DNA of 9,453 bases from Candidatus Peregrinibacteria bacterium CG_4_9_14_0_2_um_filter_41_14. GTDB lineage: Bacteria; Patescibacteriota; Gracilibacteria; UBA1369; UM-FILTER-41-14. Below are positions 1 through 5,420 of this stretch, piece after piece. The stretch spans positions 1 to 9,453 of the forward strand of contig PFRW01000013.1 in NCBI GenBank assembly GCA_002788755.1, given 5' to 3'. How positions within the stretch are numbered: the stretch's first letter is position 1; every line of letters begins with the position of its first letter. A program made the translations under genes and the position numbers. The notes below the pieces were generated by a model, which was given only the letters and a program-made list of their open reading frames with translations, ran no database searches and was not told the origin of the DNA.

Positions 1-57
1 CGACACTTCCCTAAAGTCCATTATGCAGCTGCTGCAAAAGAAAAATTTAACCTTGTC

Positions 58-189
58 TTATGAATTTTTGTAGAATGTCAGCTCAACTGGCGTAAACTCC
101 TCCTGTGATCCTATGGGAATAATGCCTATTTTTCCGTCTTTCTTAAAAAGTTTGTAAGCCTTGGCGTCTTGCTTAGAGTTGAATCTCAT
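58..189 (-). CDS. Possible 43-residue ORF overlapping the end of the upstream exported protein (or its frameshifted C-terminus)
   Basis: Reading from an ATG at 187-189 to a TAA at 58-60 gives 43 residues that look protein-like: basic at the N-terminus (SKQDAKAYKLFKKDGK) and then GIIPIGSQEEFTPVELTFY. The start overlaps the last 17 bases of the 165-residue gene, in the +1 frame, and no Shine-Dalgarno sequence precedes it. There are two readings. It may be a separate small protein translated by coupling. Or it may be the true C-terminus of the 165-residue protein, displaced by a one-base frameshift near 173-180; a join after DEIQL would continue as KQDAKAYK. I do not recognise a family. The reading frame is seen directly; whether it is expressed is inference. 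Confidence 0.4.
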   Translation of the reverse strand: MRFNSKQDAKAYKLFKKDGKIGIIPIGSQEEFTPVELTFYKNS

Positions 190-670
190 CAAGATAGATC
201 ACATTTGATGATCCTTTTACGCTTATTTTAGTACCTTCTGGAATATAATCGGCAATGCTTGTCATAAGGCCAAACCAAGGATAATCTACGCCTGCATCTA
301 TCATAGCTTGTTTAATTCTTTCACTGTACATCGATTCTGGTAGTCCCTTTATAACTGTGGTTTCTTGAATATTTAGCATATAAGGTCCACCTTTTCCTTC
401 TAGTCGGTCTGATCCATCGACTCCGTATTCAATAATACCCTCAGCAGTAATACTCCCAAGTGCTGGTTCCACTTTGTCAACTACGGCCTTTGGTTGCGTT
501 GTTAGAGGGATTTCTTTAATTTCGTCAATTACCGCATTTATGCTTTCTTCTACGGGAGCCGCCACGCTGTCAATATTTGGGGTTTGTAAAAAATAAACAG
601 CACCACCAGCAATCGCGGCGGTTACAATTATAGTGAGTAAAATAACTAATGGATTTGTTTTGTATTCCAT
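173..670 (-). CDS. Single-pass membrane-anchored or exported protein of unknown function (165 aa)
   Basis: The N-terminus is MEYKTNP followed by a hydrophobic segment at about residues 8-28, which would act as an uncleaved signal anchor or a signal peptide. A variable Glu/Val-rich linker (about 30-70) follows, then a compact extracytoplasmic region (about 72-165) that starts GSITAEGIIEYG and ends in beta-strand-like sequence (TKISVKGSSNVIYLDEI). No catalytic motif, cysteine pair or lipobox is visible, and I do not recognise the family. It lies 14 nt downstream of the two-TM gene on the same strand and is probably co-transcribed with it. There is no Shine-Dalgarno sequence before the ATG at 668-670. 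The C-terminus may be shortened by a frameshift, because the +1 frame stays open and protein-like for another 38 codons. Confidence 0.75.
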   Translation of the reverse strand: MEYKTNPLVILLTIIVTAAIAGGAVYFLQTPNIDSVAAPVEESINAVIDEIKEIPLTTQPKAVVDKVEPALGSITAEGIIEYGVDGSDRLEGKGGPYMLNIQETTVIKGLPESMYSERIKQAMIDAGVDYPWFGLMTSIADYIPEGTKISVKGSSNVIYLDEIQL

Positions 671-684
671 ACGTGTGTAATTAA

Positions 685-1356
685 TTATAAAATTTTTACT
701 TTTAATGCTAACGTTTCGACGCTCTCCACTAAATTCTGGATTTCGGCTTTTGTGACTTGATTAAATAGGACTCGTACTAAAAGTTGGCCGTTAATTAGAC
801 TTAATGAATCGTGCTGGCTTTGTTGTGGGAACAGGTTACGAATGGCGTTAGTTGCATCTGTTTTAGCAAAAACCGATTCAGCCCAATTTGGGTTATTTGC
901 AAATAATTTAAGACCATGTAAATCTTGTGAAAAATAATTGGGTATTTCTTGTAAATGTCTTGCAATAATGGGGGCCTGATAGCCAATTGCTAAATCGTTT
1001 GGACAGTTTAATTTTAAGCTAATATTAAATACCGACTTATAAGAAGCGCGGCTGGCTCCATAGGTTATGCGCAAAGTGGAATCGCCAATCTTTTTTTCGT
1101 AGGCAGTTAAAATTAAGTATAATCGACGTTTGTGAAAACCTAGTTTATTAAAAATTTCGTCATACTGAAAAAAACTTCCCTTGGCGATTTTGATAAGTTT
1201 AATTACAAATGAGGAAAGTAGAATTAAAATTATCGGCAGGACAATAAAAATACTAAGATTCCGGTCAACTCCAACTAAAACCAAGAGCCCACCAATTAGG
1301 ATGGGGAGGAAAAAGAGTGCAATTAATCTATAGGTTATACCGTTGTCTAAATGCAT
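685..1356 (-). CDS. Membrane protein with two N-terminal TM helices and a soluble C-terminal domain, unknown function (223 aa)
   Basis: Two hydrophobic segments lie close together at about residues 10-29 and 34-55, separated by a short VDRN turn. A basic stretch (KLIKIAKG) and a soluble domain of about 165 residues follow. This hairpin-plus-cytoplasmic-domain layout predicts both termini in the cytoplasm. The C-terminal half is Leu/Asn/Gln-rich (LINGQLLVRVLFNQVTKAEIQNLVESVETL) and probably alpha/beta; no enzymatic motif is visible. The ATG at 1354-1356 lies 6 nt after the stop of the possible 29-residue ORF and 76 nt after the Trp-rich gene, with no promoter-like sequence in between, so operon membership is likely. 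I do not recognise a family. Confidence 0.78.
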   Translation of the reverse strand: MHLDNGITYRLIALFFLPILIGGLLVLVGVDRNLSIFIVLPIILILLSSFVIKLIKIAKGSFFQYDEIFNKLGFHKRRLYLILTAYEKKIGDSTLRITYGASRASYKSVFNISLKLNCPNDLAIGYQAPIIARHLQEIPNYFSQDLHGLKLFANNPNWAESVFAKTDATNAIRNLFPQQSQHDSLSLINGQLLVRVLFNQVTKAEIQNLVESVETLALKVKIL

Positions 1357-1362
1357 TATTTT

Positions 1363-1452
1363 TTATGATTGTAATGATACAGTTGATACGATTTTACATT
1401 TGTCACACTTAAAATCATACTCATTATTTTCGTCAAAATTTTCTCGAATCAT
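1363..1452 (-). CDS. Possible 29-residue CxxC micro-protein
   Basis: An ATG at 1450-1452 opens a 29-codon frame ending in TAA at 1363-1365. It overlaps the final 20 nt of the Trp-rich gene, and its stop is 6 nt from the next ATG. The peptide has an acidic N-terminal half (MIRENFDENNEYD) and then FKCDKCK, one zinc-knuckle-like CxxC pair (Cys16, Cys19), before a Ser/Val tail. The overlap at one end and tight spacing at the other are what translational coupling would give. Against it: it is very short, has one CxxC rather than two, and lacks a Shine-Dalgarno sequence. It could be the remnant of a longer zinc-ribbon protein. The frame and motif are seen; the function is not inferred. Confidence 0.38.
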   Translation of the reverse strand: MIRENFDENNEYDFKCDKCKIVSTVSLQS

Positions 1453-1939
1453 AGGCCCAATGAAGTAAAGATTGCTTTTGTTTAGGCCTGCAGGAAAAAT
1501 CTCCCGGTTTGCAGTTTTTTAGAACTTGAGCAATATGTCTGCGATAAGCTTTCCAGCGCTGGATTTGTCGCCGATCGTCCGGACAGCGTCGCCCCCTATA
1601 ATAACGACAATACCACTGGAACCAACCGCGTGGATCCTCCGGATAAATCCAACCATTTTTAAACCAACTGGAAAGAGACTGAGAAGCATTAACGCCAAAA
1701 TAATTGAGCTGAGGATTATGAAATTCATGGCAAAGCTTTGCCTTTTTATACCAAGACTTAGGAAACTCATTTTGACAATCTGTCATATACTTACCACCAA
1801 AGACACCAAATTCCAGCATTTCTTGAGGGGTTAGCTCAGGTTTAAAGTCAGGATCAAAATTTTTACCTTCGTGTTCTGAGAGAATATACTGATAATTTTT
1901 CTGCATTGTATCATTAACAATGACTGTAATTTTGCGCAT
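1433..1939 (-). CDS. Conserved Trp/Arg-rich protein with GVFGGKYMTDC signature, unknown function (168 aa)
   Basis: The protein carries a dense set of unusual motifs: LTPQEMLEFGVFGGKYMTDC, then FGVNASQSLSSWFKNGWIYPEDPRGWFQWYCRYYRGRR, then RQIQRWKAYRRHIAQ, and a C-terminal LLHWAYDSRKF. From memory this matches an uncharacterised, strongly conserved family found in bacteria and some eukaryotes; I know no established function. The Trp/Tyr/Arg clusters suggest aromatic or nucleic-acid contacts, but that is speculation. I chose Met48 of the longest open frame (ATG at 1937-1939) as the start. The longer reading from 2080 would overlap the lipoprotein gene by 140 nt. The chosen start lies one base after the lipoprotein TGA, and the DTMQKNYQYILSE region that follows fits the family's beginning. 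The tight junction implies coupled translation. Confidence 0.8.
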   Translation of the reverse strand: MRKITVIVNDTMQKNYQYILSEHEGKNFDPDFKPELTPQEMLEFGVFGGKYMTDCQNEFPKSWYKKAKLCHEFHNPQLNYFGVNASQSLSSWFKNGWIYPEDPRGWFQWYCRYYRGRRCPDDRRQIQRWKAYRRHIAQVLKNCKPGDFSCRPKQKQSLLHWAYDSRKF

Positions 1940-1940
1940 A

Positions 1941-2345
1941 TCATCTGGTGAAATTATCTTTTGCCCACTTATATATAATAGGATTATTTTTTTGAGTATC
2001 TTCTCCTTCAATAACAACCCACTGTTTCTGTTTTTCAAATATTGCCAAGGCTTTACATGAGTTGAGTTTATTTTCGACAATGTCGCATTTTAGCAAAGCT
2101 CTATAAAGATAATGTCCGTCTTCAAAATCAACATAAACATCTTTTAATGAAGTAAAACCATAGCCATCTACAAACCAATGACCATTGGCGGATGTTCTTG
2201 AAAAAGATGCATTTATAATTGTTGTAATATTACTATCTATATATTTAATTGCGTCTAAATAGAGGGTATTGGTTGTTAGCTGCCGGCTACAAGCTGATAA
2301 CACAAAACACAGTCCAATCAACGAAATAAATAATATTTTTTTCAT
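1941..2345 (-). CDS. Small lipoprotein, unknown function (134 aa)
   Basis: The protein has a classical type II signal peptide: MKK, then a hydrophobic core (ILFISLIGLCFVL), then the lipobox LSAC with the lipidation cysteine at residue 19. The mature domain of about 115 residues has aromatic beta-strand-like segments (GHWFVDGYGFTSLKDVYVDFEDGHYLYRALLKC) and two further cysteines that could form a disulfide, and it ends KWAKDNFTR. I do not recognise the domain. This is the first gene of the minus-strand cluster, read away from the divergent region at 2346-2466. Its TGA is one base from the ATG of the next gene. The membrane location is well supported by the lipobox. Confidence 0.82.
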   Translation of the reverse strand: MKKILFISLIGLCFVLSACSRQLTTNTLYLDAIKYIDSNITTIINASFSRTSANGHWFVDGYGFTSLKDVYVDFEDGHYLYRALLKCDIVENKLNSCKALAIFEKQKQWVVIEGEDTQKNNPIIYKWAKDNFTR

Positions 2346-2364
2346 AGTTTTTTATAATTTTATT

Positions 2365-2390
2365 GTGATTACATATTACACCTTAATCAC
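2365..2390. promoter_or_regulatory. Operator-like dyad in the divergent intergenic region
   Basis: GTGATTA (2365-2371) and TAATCAC (2384-2390) form a perfect 7-bp inverted repeat with a 12-nt spacer. The half-site centres are 19 bp apart, close to two helical turns. It lies between the divergent lipoprotein gene and the 194-residue gene, 19 nt upstream of the lipoprotein ATG. It could be a dimeric repressor site or chance in AT-rich DNA. Confidence 0.3.
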
Positions 2391-2414
2391 TATGACTGCT
2401 TAATATTTAATTAT

Positions 2415-2423
2415 TGTTATACT
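2415..2423 (+). promoter_or_regulatory. Extended -10 promoter for the 194-residue exported protein
   Basis: TGTTATACT matches the extended -10 pattern (TGnTATAnT) with TATACT at 2418-2423. No good -35 lies at 16-18 bp upstream, which extended -10 promoters tolerate. Transcription would start near 2430, leaving a leader of about 37 nt before the ATG at 2467. The leader is almost pure A/T and has no Shine-Dalgarno sequence. Confidence 0.4.
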
Positions 2424-2466
2424 AGTCGGTAATTGATAATATTAATTTATATAATATTAAAATTAT

Positions 2467-3051
2467 ATGAATAAGTTAACTATTTACGTTATTGGCGCTG
2501 TGATTGTTGGGGGTGGCATCTTAACAATTTTAATTACTAATAATAGCGATGCTGGAGTTACTGTGACCGATGTAACAACCGGCAAATCAGAGGAAGTCAA
2601 ATTTGAAGATAATGCGGCTGGCAATATGGCTTGTAAAATTTTAACAGAGAATGTGGCGAAAATGATTTTAGGTGATTCCGCAAAAAATGGCGAATTGCCT
2701 GTAGGTCAAACTGTAACCAAAGATATATCTGTAAGCAACTGCGTATATACAGCACCAATTGATCCTGCCGCGCCGGTAAGAATTGCTAATACCAAGGGTG
2801 TTAGTTTATTAATCAGATCGGCAAAAACAAGCAAAGGCAAAGATTCAAATAATGATCAATTTAGTGTCTTAAAGCCCTCTGGCGTAGAGGATGTAAATGG
2901 ATTTGGTGATAAAGCCTTTTTTAATCCTGAATTTGGACAGCTTAATGTGTTAAAAGATGGCAACTGGTACATTGTAACTAGCTACACAGGAAATGCAGGT
3001 GCAGGAACATTGGCCTCAAACACAGAATTGGCTAATTTACTGAATCTTTAG
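2467..3051 (+). CDS. Exported protein with one N-terminal TM segment, unknown function (194 aa)
   Basis: The hydrophobic segment at residues 4-24 (LTIYVIGAVIVGGGILTILIT) anchors or exports the protein. The remaining 170 residues are hydrophilic and extracytoplasmic. Cys56 (MACKILTENVAKMILG) and Cys92 (VSNCVYTAP) are the only cysteines and are placed to form a disulfide. The later part (SVLKPSGVEDVNGFGDKAFFNPEFGQLNVLKDGNWYIVTSY) alternates like a beta-sheet and resembles in style small secreted substrate- or signal-sensing domains of the DUF3558 type, but I cannot claim membership. It ends in TAG. The gene is monocistronic as far as can be seen: its own promoter lies upstream and stem-loops follow it. 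Confidence 0.8.
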   Translation: MNKLTIYVIGAVIVGGGILTILITNNSDAGVTVTDVTTGKSEEVKFEDNAAGNMACKILTENVAKMILGDSAKNGELPVGQTVTKDISVSNCVYTAPIDPAAPVRIANTKGVSLLIRSAKTSKGKDSNNDQFSVLKPSGVEDVNGFGDKAFFNPEFGQLNVLKDGNWYIVTSYTGNAGAGTLASNTELANLLNL

Positions 3052-3070
3052 GGAGGAAACTTACACCACC

Positions 3071-3089
3071 GCTTATTTTTTGCATAAGC
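3071..3089 (+). other. Small stem-loop downstream of the 194-residue gene
   Basis: GCTTAT (3071-3076) pairs with ATAAGC (3084-3089) around the loop TTTTTGC. It starts 19 nt after the TAG. There is no T-run after it, so it is at best a weak terminator; together with the next stem-loop it may protect the transcript's 3' end. Confidence 0.3.
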
Positions 3090-3092
3090 ATT

Positions 3093-3134
3093 CCTATATT
3101 AGGATGCAGTTTTCACACTACATCATAATATAGG
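3093..3134. other. 14-bp imperfect inverted repeat (stem-loop)
   Basis: CCTATATTAGGATG (3093-3106) pairs with CATCATAATATAGG (3121-3134) with a single G-A mismatch and a 14-nt loop. The pairing is symmetric, so it could fold on either strand. It sits between the 194-residue gene and the cupin promoter. No T-tract follows in the plus direction, so I call it a stem-loop rather than a proven terminator. Confidence 0.45.
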
Positions 3135-3135
3135 T

Positions 3136-3165
3136 TTGATCTAAAACTTCTAACTATTTAATAAT
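3136..3165 (+). promoter_or_regulatory. Candidate promoter for the cupin gene
   Basis: A TTGATC -35 (3136-3141) and an AATAAT -10 (3160-3165) are 18 bp apart. They match the consensus at four and five of six positions. The start point would be about 3172, giving a leader of about 35 nt before the ATG at 3207. The sequence is AT-rich, so the match could be chance. Confidence 0.35.
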
Positions 3166-3206
3166 AGTGTTTAGTGATATGCTCAACTCAATCATCATTC
3201 GACTCT

Positions 3207-3725
3207 ATGAAAAACTTTTGTGCAAAAAATATTGTGTACGGAGTTTTTGGTGTTGCCTGCGGATCTATCTTAACAATTTTGGCTTTTTATTTCTTTATCC
3301 TCCCTATTATGCAAACTCCAGAAAATATCGCTTCTTTTCAAACAAATATCGTAAAAGCGACGGCGGAAAATACAGATTTTCGTCATGTCCTCTTTACCGG
3401 AGCCAAATCGCAGCTCGTGGTTATGAGTATCCCGCCGGGTGGAGAAGTTGGTGAGGAAACACACCAGCACGTTGAACAAACTCTGTACTTTCAATCGGGT
3501 ACTGGTGAAGCATTATTGGATGGCAAAAAATCGCCGATTGTTCCTGGTGATGTGGTTGTTGTAACTCCCGGGACACTACATAATTTTATTAATACTGGAA
3601 ACGTTCCGCTACAAATCTTTACGACCTACTCTCCACCAAACCATATTGATGGACGCATTCAACACACCATTGCAGATGAAAAAGCGGATACCGCCGATGA
3701 GGCCTTTGGACAGACCGTGAGGTAA
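3207..3725 (+). CDS. Membrane-anchored cupin-domain protein (172 aa)
   Basis: An N-terminal TM helix (about residues 10-34, IVYGVFGVACGSILTILAFYFFILP) is followed by a single cupin barrel (about 55-145). Motif 1 is GGEVGEETHQHVEQTLYFQSGTG, with likely metal ligands His86, His88 and Glu90 or Gln91. Motif 2 is GDVVVVTPGTLHNFINTG, with His125 and Asn129. These are the known cupin metal-binding signatures, so an intact metal site is likely; the substrate cannot be told. The domain should face outward from the membrane, which is unusual because most small cupins are soluble. I start at ATG 3207 because the longer reading from a GTG at 3174 adds 11 residues ahead of a normal MKNF signal-anchor start. 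The tail is acidic (DEKADTADEA). It converges with the racemase gene. Confidence 0.85.
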   Translation: MKNFCAKNIVYGVFGVACGSILTILAFYFFILPIMQTPENIASFQTNIVKATAENTDFRHVLFTGAKSQLVVMSIPPGGEVGEETHQHVEQTLYFQSGTGEALLDGKKSPIVPGDVVVVTPGTLHNFINTGNVPLQIFTTYSPPNHIDGRIQHTIADEKADTADEAFGQTVR

Positions 3726-3747
3726 TCGGAAACAGGTTGGATAATTT

Positions 3748-3794
3748 CTTAGCGACAGTTGACGTAATCTTTACCACAGTTGTGCTAAGTTTTC
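3748..3794 (+). terminator. Weak terminator candidate between convergent genes
   Basis: CTTAGC (3748-3753) pairs with GCTAAG (3784-3789) and is followed directly by TTTTC. The 30-nt loop holds a small GTAA/TTAC helix. The position, after the cupin TAA and before the convergent racemase gene, fits a terminator, but the stem is short and the loop long. Confidence 0.3.
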
Positions 3795-3806
3795 ATTATA
3801 TAATCA

Positions 3807-4547
3807 TTAAAATGTAGATTTGGCACCATGCTTAATCCCCTCCTTTTCTGCTAATGCATAGTCCACCGCCGACTTTGCTAAGATTTCAGTTGGATTAATC
3901 AACTGGACCGTAGTGTCGTTTGTTTCTAGGCATAGTGGTATTTCGGTGCAGCCCATGATTACGGTTTTTATGCCTTCATTTTTAAATTCGTTAATTACGT
4001 CGAGGAAGAGGTCCTTGTTATTTTTGCTTTTTTCGTACTTTGGATTGGCTTTTATGCCTTTATTTCCATAAATTGCTTCCATTTCTTTTTTAATGCCTTT
4101 GTCGGAAGGTATAAAAATTTCGATACCATGCTGTTTGCCGGTGTTTTGATAGATGCCGGTTTTTGCGGTTCCGGATGTAGATAATAGTCCTGCTTTTTTG
4201 ATGTTGTTTGCTGCAAGGTATTTTATTGTTTCTTCAATCATATCAATAAAATTGAAATCGATTTCCTTTTTTAGCTCCCTCAAAAAAACATGTGCGGTGT
4301 TGCAAGGGCAAATAATAAAATCCACTTTTGCTTGTTTCAAGAGATTAATTGACTCAATTAAAAATGGATTGGGTGACTCGCCATTATTTAAAAGTGCCGC
4401 TGTTCGATCAGGGATTTGAGGATTGTTGTCGATGATCATTCTTAAATGTTCTTGATCTTTTTTAGCAGGCGTATTTTTTATAATGTATTGGACAAGATCA
4501 ACTGTTGCACTTGGTCCAACACCGCCAATAATTCCGCATCGTTTCAT
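3807..4547 (-). CDS. Aspartate/glutamate racemase family protein (246 aa)
   Basis: This is a complete member of the Asp/Glu racemase superfamily, which interconverts L- and D-amino acids by a two-cysteine, cofactor-free mechanism. The N-terminal MKRCGIIGGVGPSATVDL is the usual glycine-rich start of aspartate racemases. The two catalytic cysteines lie in CPCNTAH (Cys82) and MGCTEIPL (Cys200), and DNNPQIPDRTAALL is the typical substrate-pocket region. Length is normal for the family (about 230-250). D-aspartate or D-glutamate for peptidoglycan is the likely product; broad-specificity YgeA-like racemases share these motifs, so I give no gene symbol. It lies 15 nt after the unrecognised 237-residue gene on the same strand and is probably driven by that gene's promoter. 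No Shine-Dalgarno sequence is seen. Confidence 0.92.
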   Translation of the reverse strand: MKRCGIIGGVGPSATVDLVQYIIKNTPAKKDQEHLRMIIDNNPQIPDRTAALLNNGESPNPFLIESINLLKQAKVDFIICPCNTAHVFLRELKKEIDFNFIDMIEETIKYLAANNIKKAGLLSTSGTAKTGIYQNTGKQHGIEIFIPSDKGIKKEMEAIYGNKGIKANPKYEKSKNNKDLFLDVINEFKNEGIKTVIMGCTEIPLCLETNDTTVQLINPTEILAKSAVDYALAEKEGIKHGAKSTF

Positions 4548-4562
4548 TTTGGAAAAATAAAT

Positions 4563-5276
4563 TTATAGTTCGCTTAAATTATATTTCGCAACGTCACGAA
4601 TAACAACCTTATGATTTGGAATACCGGAGTATAATTTTTGTGCGTGTGCAACCATCTCTCTTGGATTACCAAACTGTGCAACCGCTCGGGAAGAAGCATT
4701 GGTAGAGCAGATCCCCTCCTTCATATCCCATAATGATTGATCAAAAACATGTAAAACATTTCCTCTCACCCCCCGTCGTATGGCAAATGGATTAAATAAG
4801 CCATTCCCCGCATAGTCTAATCCATTCATTAATAACATTGGGGCTTTCTTTGCTGCTTCAAGATTGTTGTGTGAAAATGGGAGGATCCCCTCTTTTTCAG
4901 CCTTCACCAAATCTCTAAATTTTTTATTATCAACATTTAAACTACTTAGAATATGTAAAATTAGTACACCAGTGTCTTTTTCTCTTTTATCACCAAAAAG
5001 AAGTGACATAATTTCATCTCTATAATCATCATCGGGACGAATATCTCTTAACTGTTGGGCAACCGTACAACTTTGTCCTGGCGCAGTGATACTTGGTTTT
5101 CTTTCTCTATTTGGTCTTAAAACTATTGGTGCGCCTAACACTCGTTTTACAAACCTGAGAAAATCACCCCTCCCATCGTCAACTGATGCATCTGCATTGT
5201 GCACTAGTTGAATTAAGGATTGAGGAACTTCCTCTGGGCGTTTTTGGCCTGCGAAAGCATTTATTATTTTTTCCAT
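4563..5276 (-). CDS. Unrecognised cytoplasmic protein (237 aa), first gene of the racemase operon
   Basis: There is no signal peptide or TM segment, so the protein is probably cytosolic. The sequence is charged and mixed helical: an N-terminal region (KRPEEVPQSLIQLVHNADASVDDGRGDFLRFVKRVLG), an Arg/Pro-rich loop (VLRPNRERKPSITAPG), a DIRPDDDYRDEIMSLLFGDKREKDTG segment, and a conserved-looking centre (HNNLEAAKKAPMLLMNGLDYAGNGLFNPFAIRRG). It ends HKVVIRDVAKYNLSEL. I do not recognise a family and see no nucleotide-binding loop or metal motif. It precedes the racemase gene by 15 nt, so the two are likely co-expressed, but that alone does not define its role. The start at 5276 is the only ATG compatible with the promoter at 5311-5340. 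Confidence 0.75.
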   Translation of the reverse strand: MEKIINAFAGQKRPEEVPQSLIQLVHNADASVDDGRGDFLRFVKRVLGAPIVLRPNRERKPSITAPGQSCTVAQQLRDIRPDDDYRDEIMSLLFGDKREKDTGVLILHILSSLNVDNKKFRDLVKAEKEGILPFSHNNLEAAKKAPMLLMNGLDYAGNGLFNPFAIRRGVRGNVLHVFDQSLWDMKEGICSTNASSRAVAQFGNPREMVAHAQKLYSGIPNHKVVIRDVAKYNLSEL

Positions 5277-5310
5277 ACAACACTTTTACCTTCACTCTAT
5301 ATAAAAAGCA

Positions 5311-5340
5311 AAATTAAATTTCGTGCTCACGTTTTGTCAA
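5311..5340 (-). promoter_or_regulatory. Candidate promoter of the 237-residue/racemase operon
   Basis: On the minus strand a perfect TTGACA (5335-5340) is followed 18 bp later by TAATTT (5311-5316), a weak -10. The leader to the ATG at 5276 would be about 30 nt. The -35 is strong evidence; the -10 assignment is loose because the area is AT-rich. Confidence 0.45.
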
Positions 5341-5375
5341 TTCGAAATAATATATTTTATGGGGAAATTTATGGA

Positions 5376-5390
5376 AAGATAATCTATCTT
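5376..5390 (-). terminator. Short hairpin downstream of the surface-protein remnant
   Basis: AAGATA (5376-5381) pairs with TATCTT (5385-5390) around a 3-nt loop, 30 nt after the remnant's stop codon. On the minus strand it is followed by TCCATAAATTT, a poor T-tract. This is a weak candidate terminator. Confidence 0.22.
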
Positions 5391-5420
5391 AGCGCAATCT
5401 GAAACTGCCAGAGGTTAGGC

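Noticed and set aside
1940..2080. Longer reading of the Trp-rich gene from an ATG at 2080
   Set aside because: It would overlap the lipoprotein gene by 140 nt. The Met at 1939, one base after the lipoprotein stop, gives a normal junction and fits the conserved part of the protein.
3174..3206. GTG start that lengthens the cupin by 11 residues
   Set aside because: The added residues (MICSTQSSFDS) lie ahead of a normal MKNF signal-anchor start, and no ribosome binding site supports the GTG.
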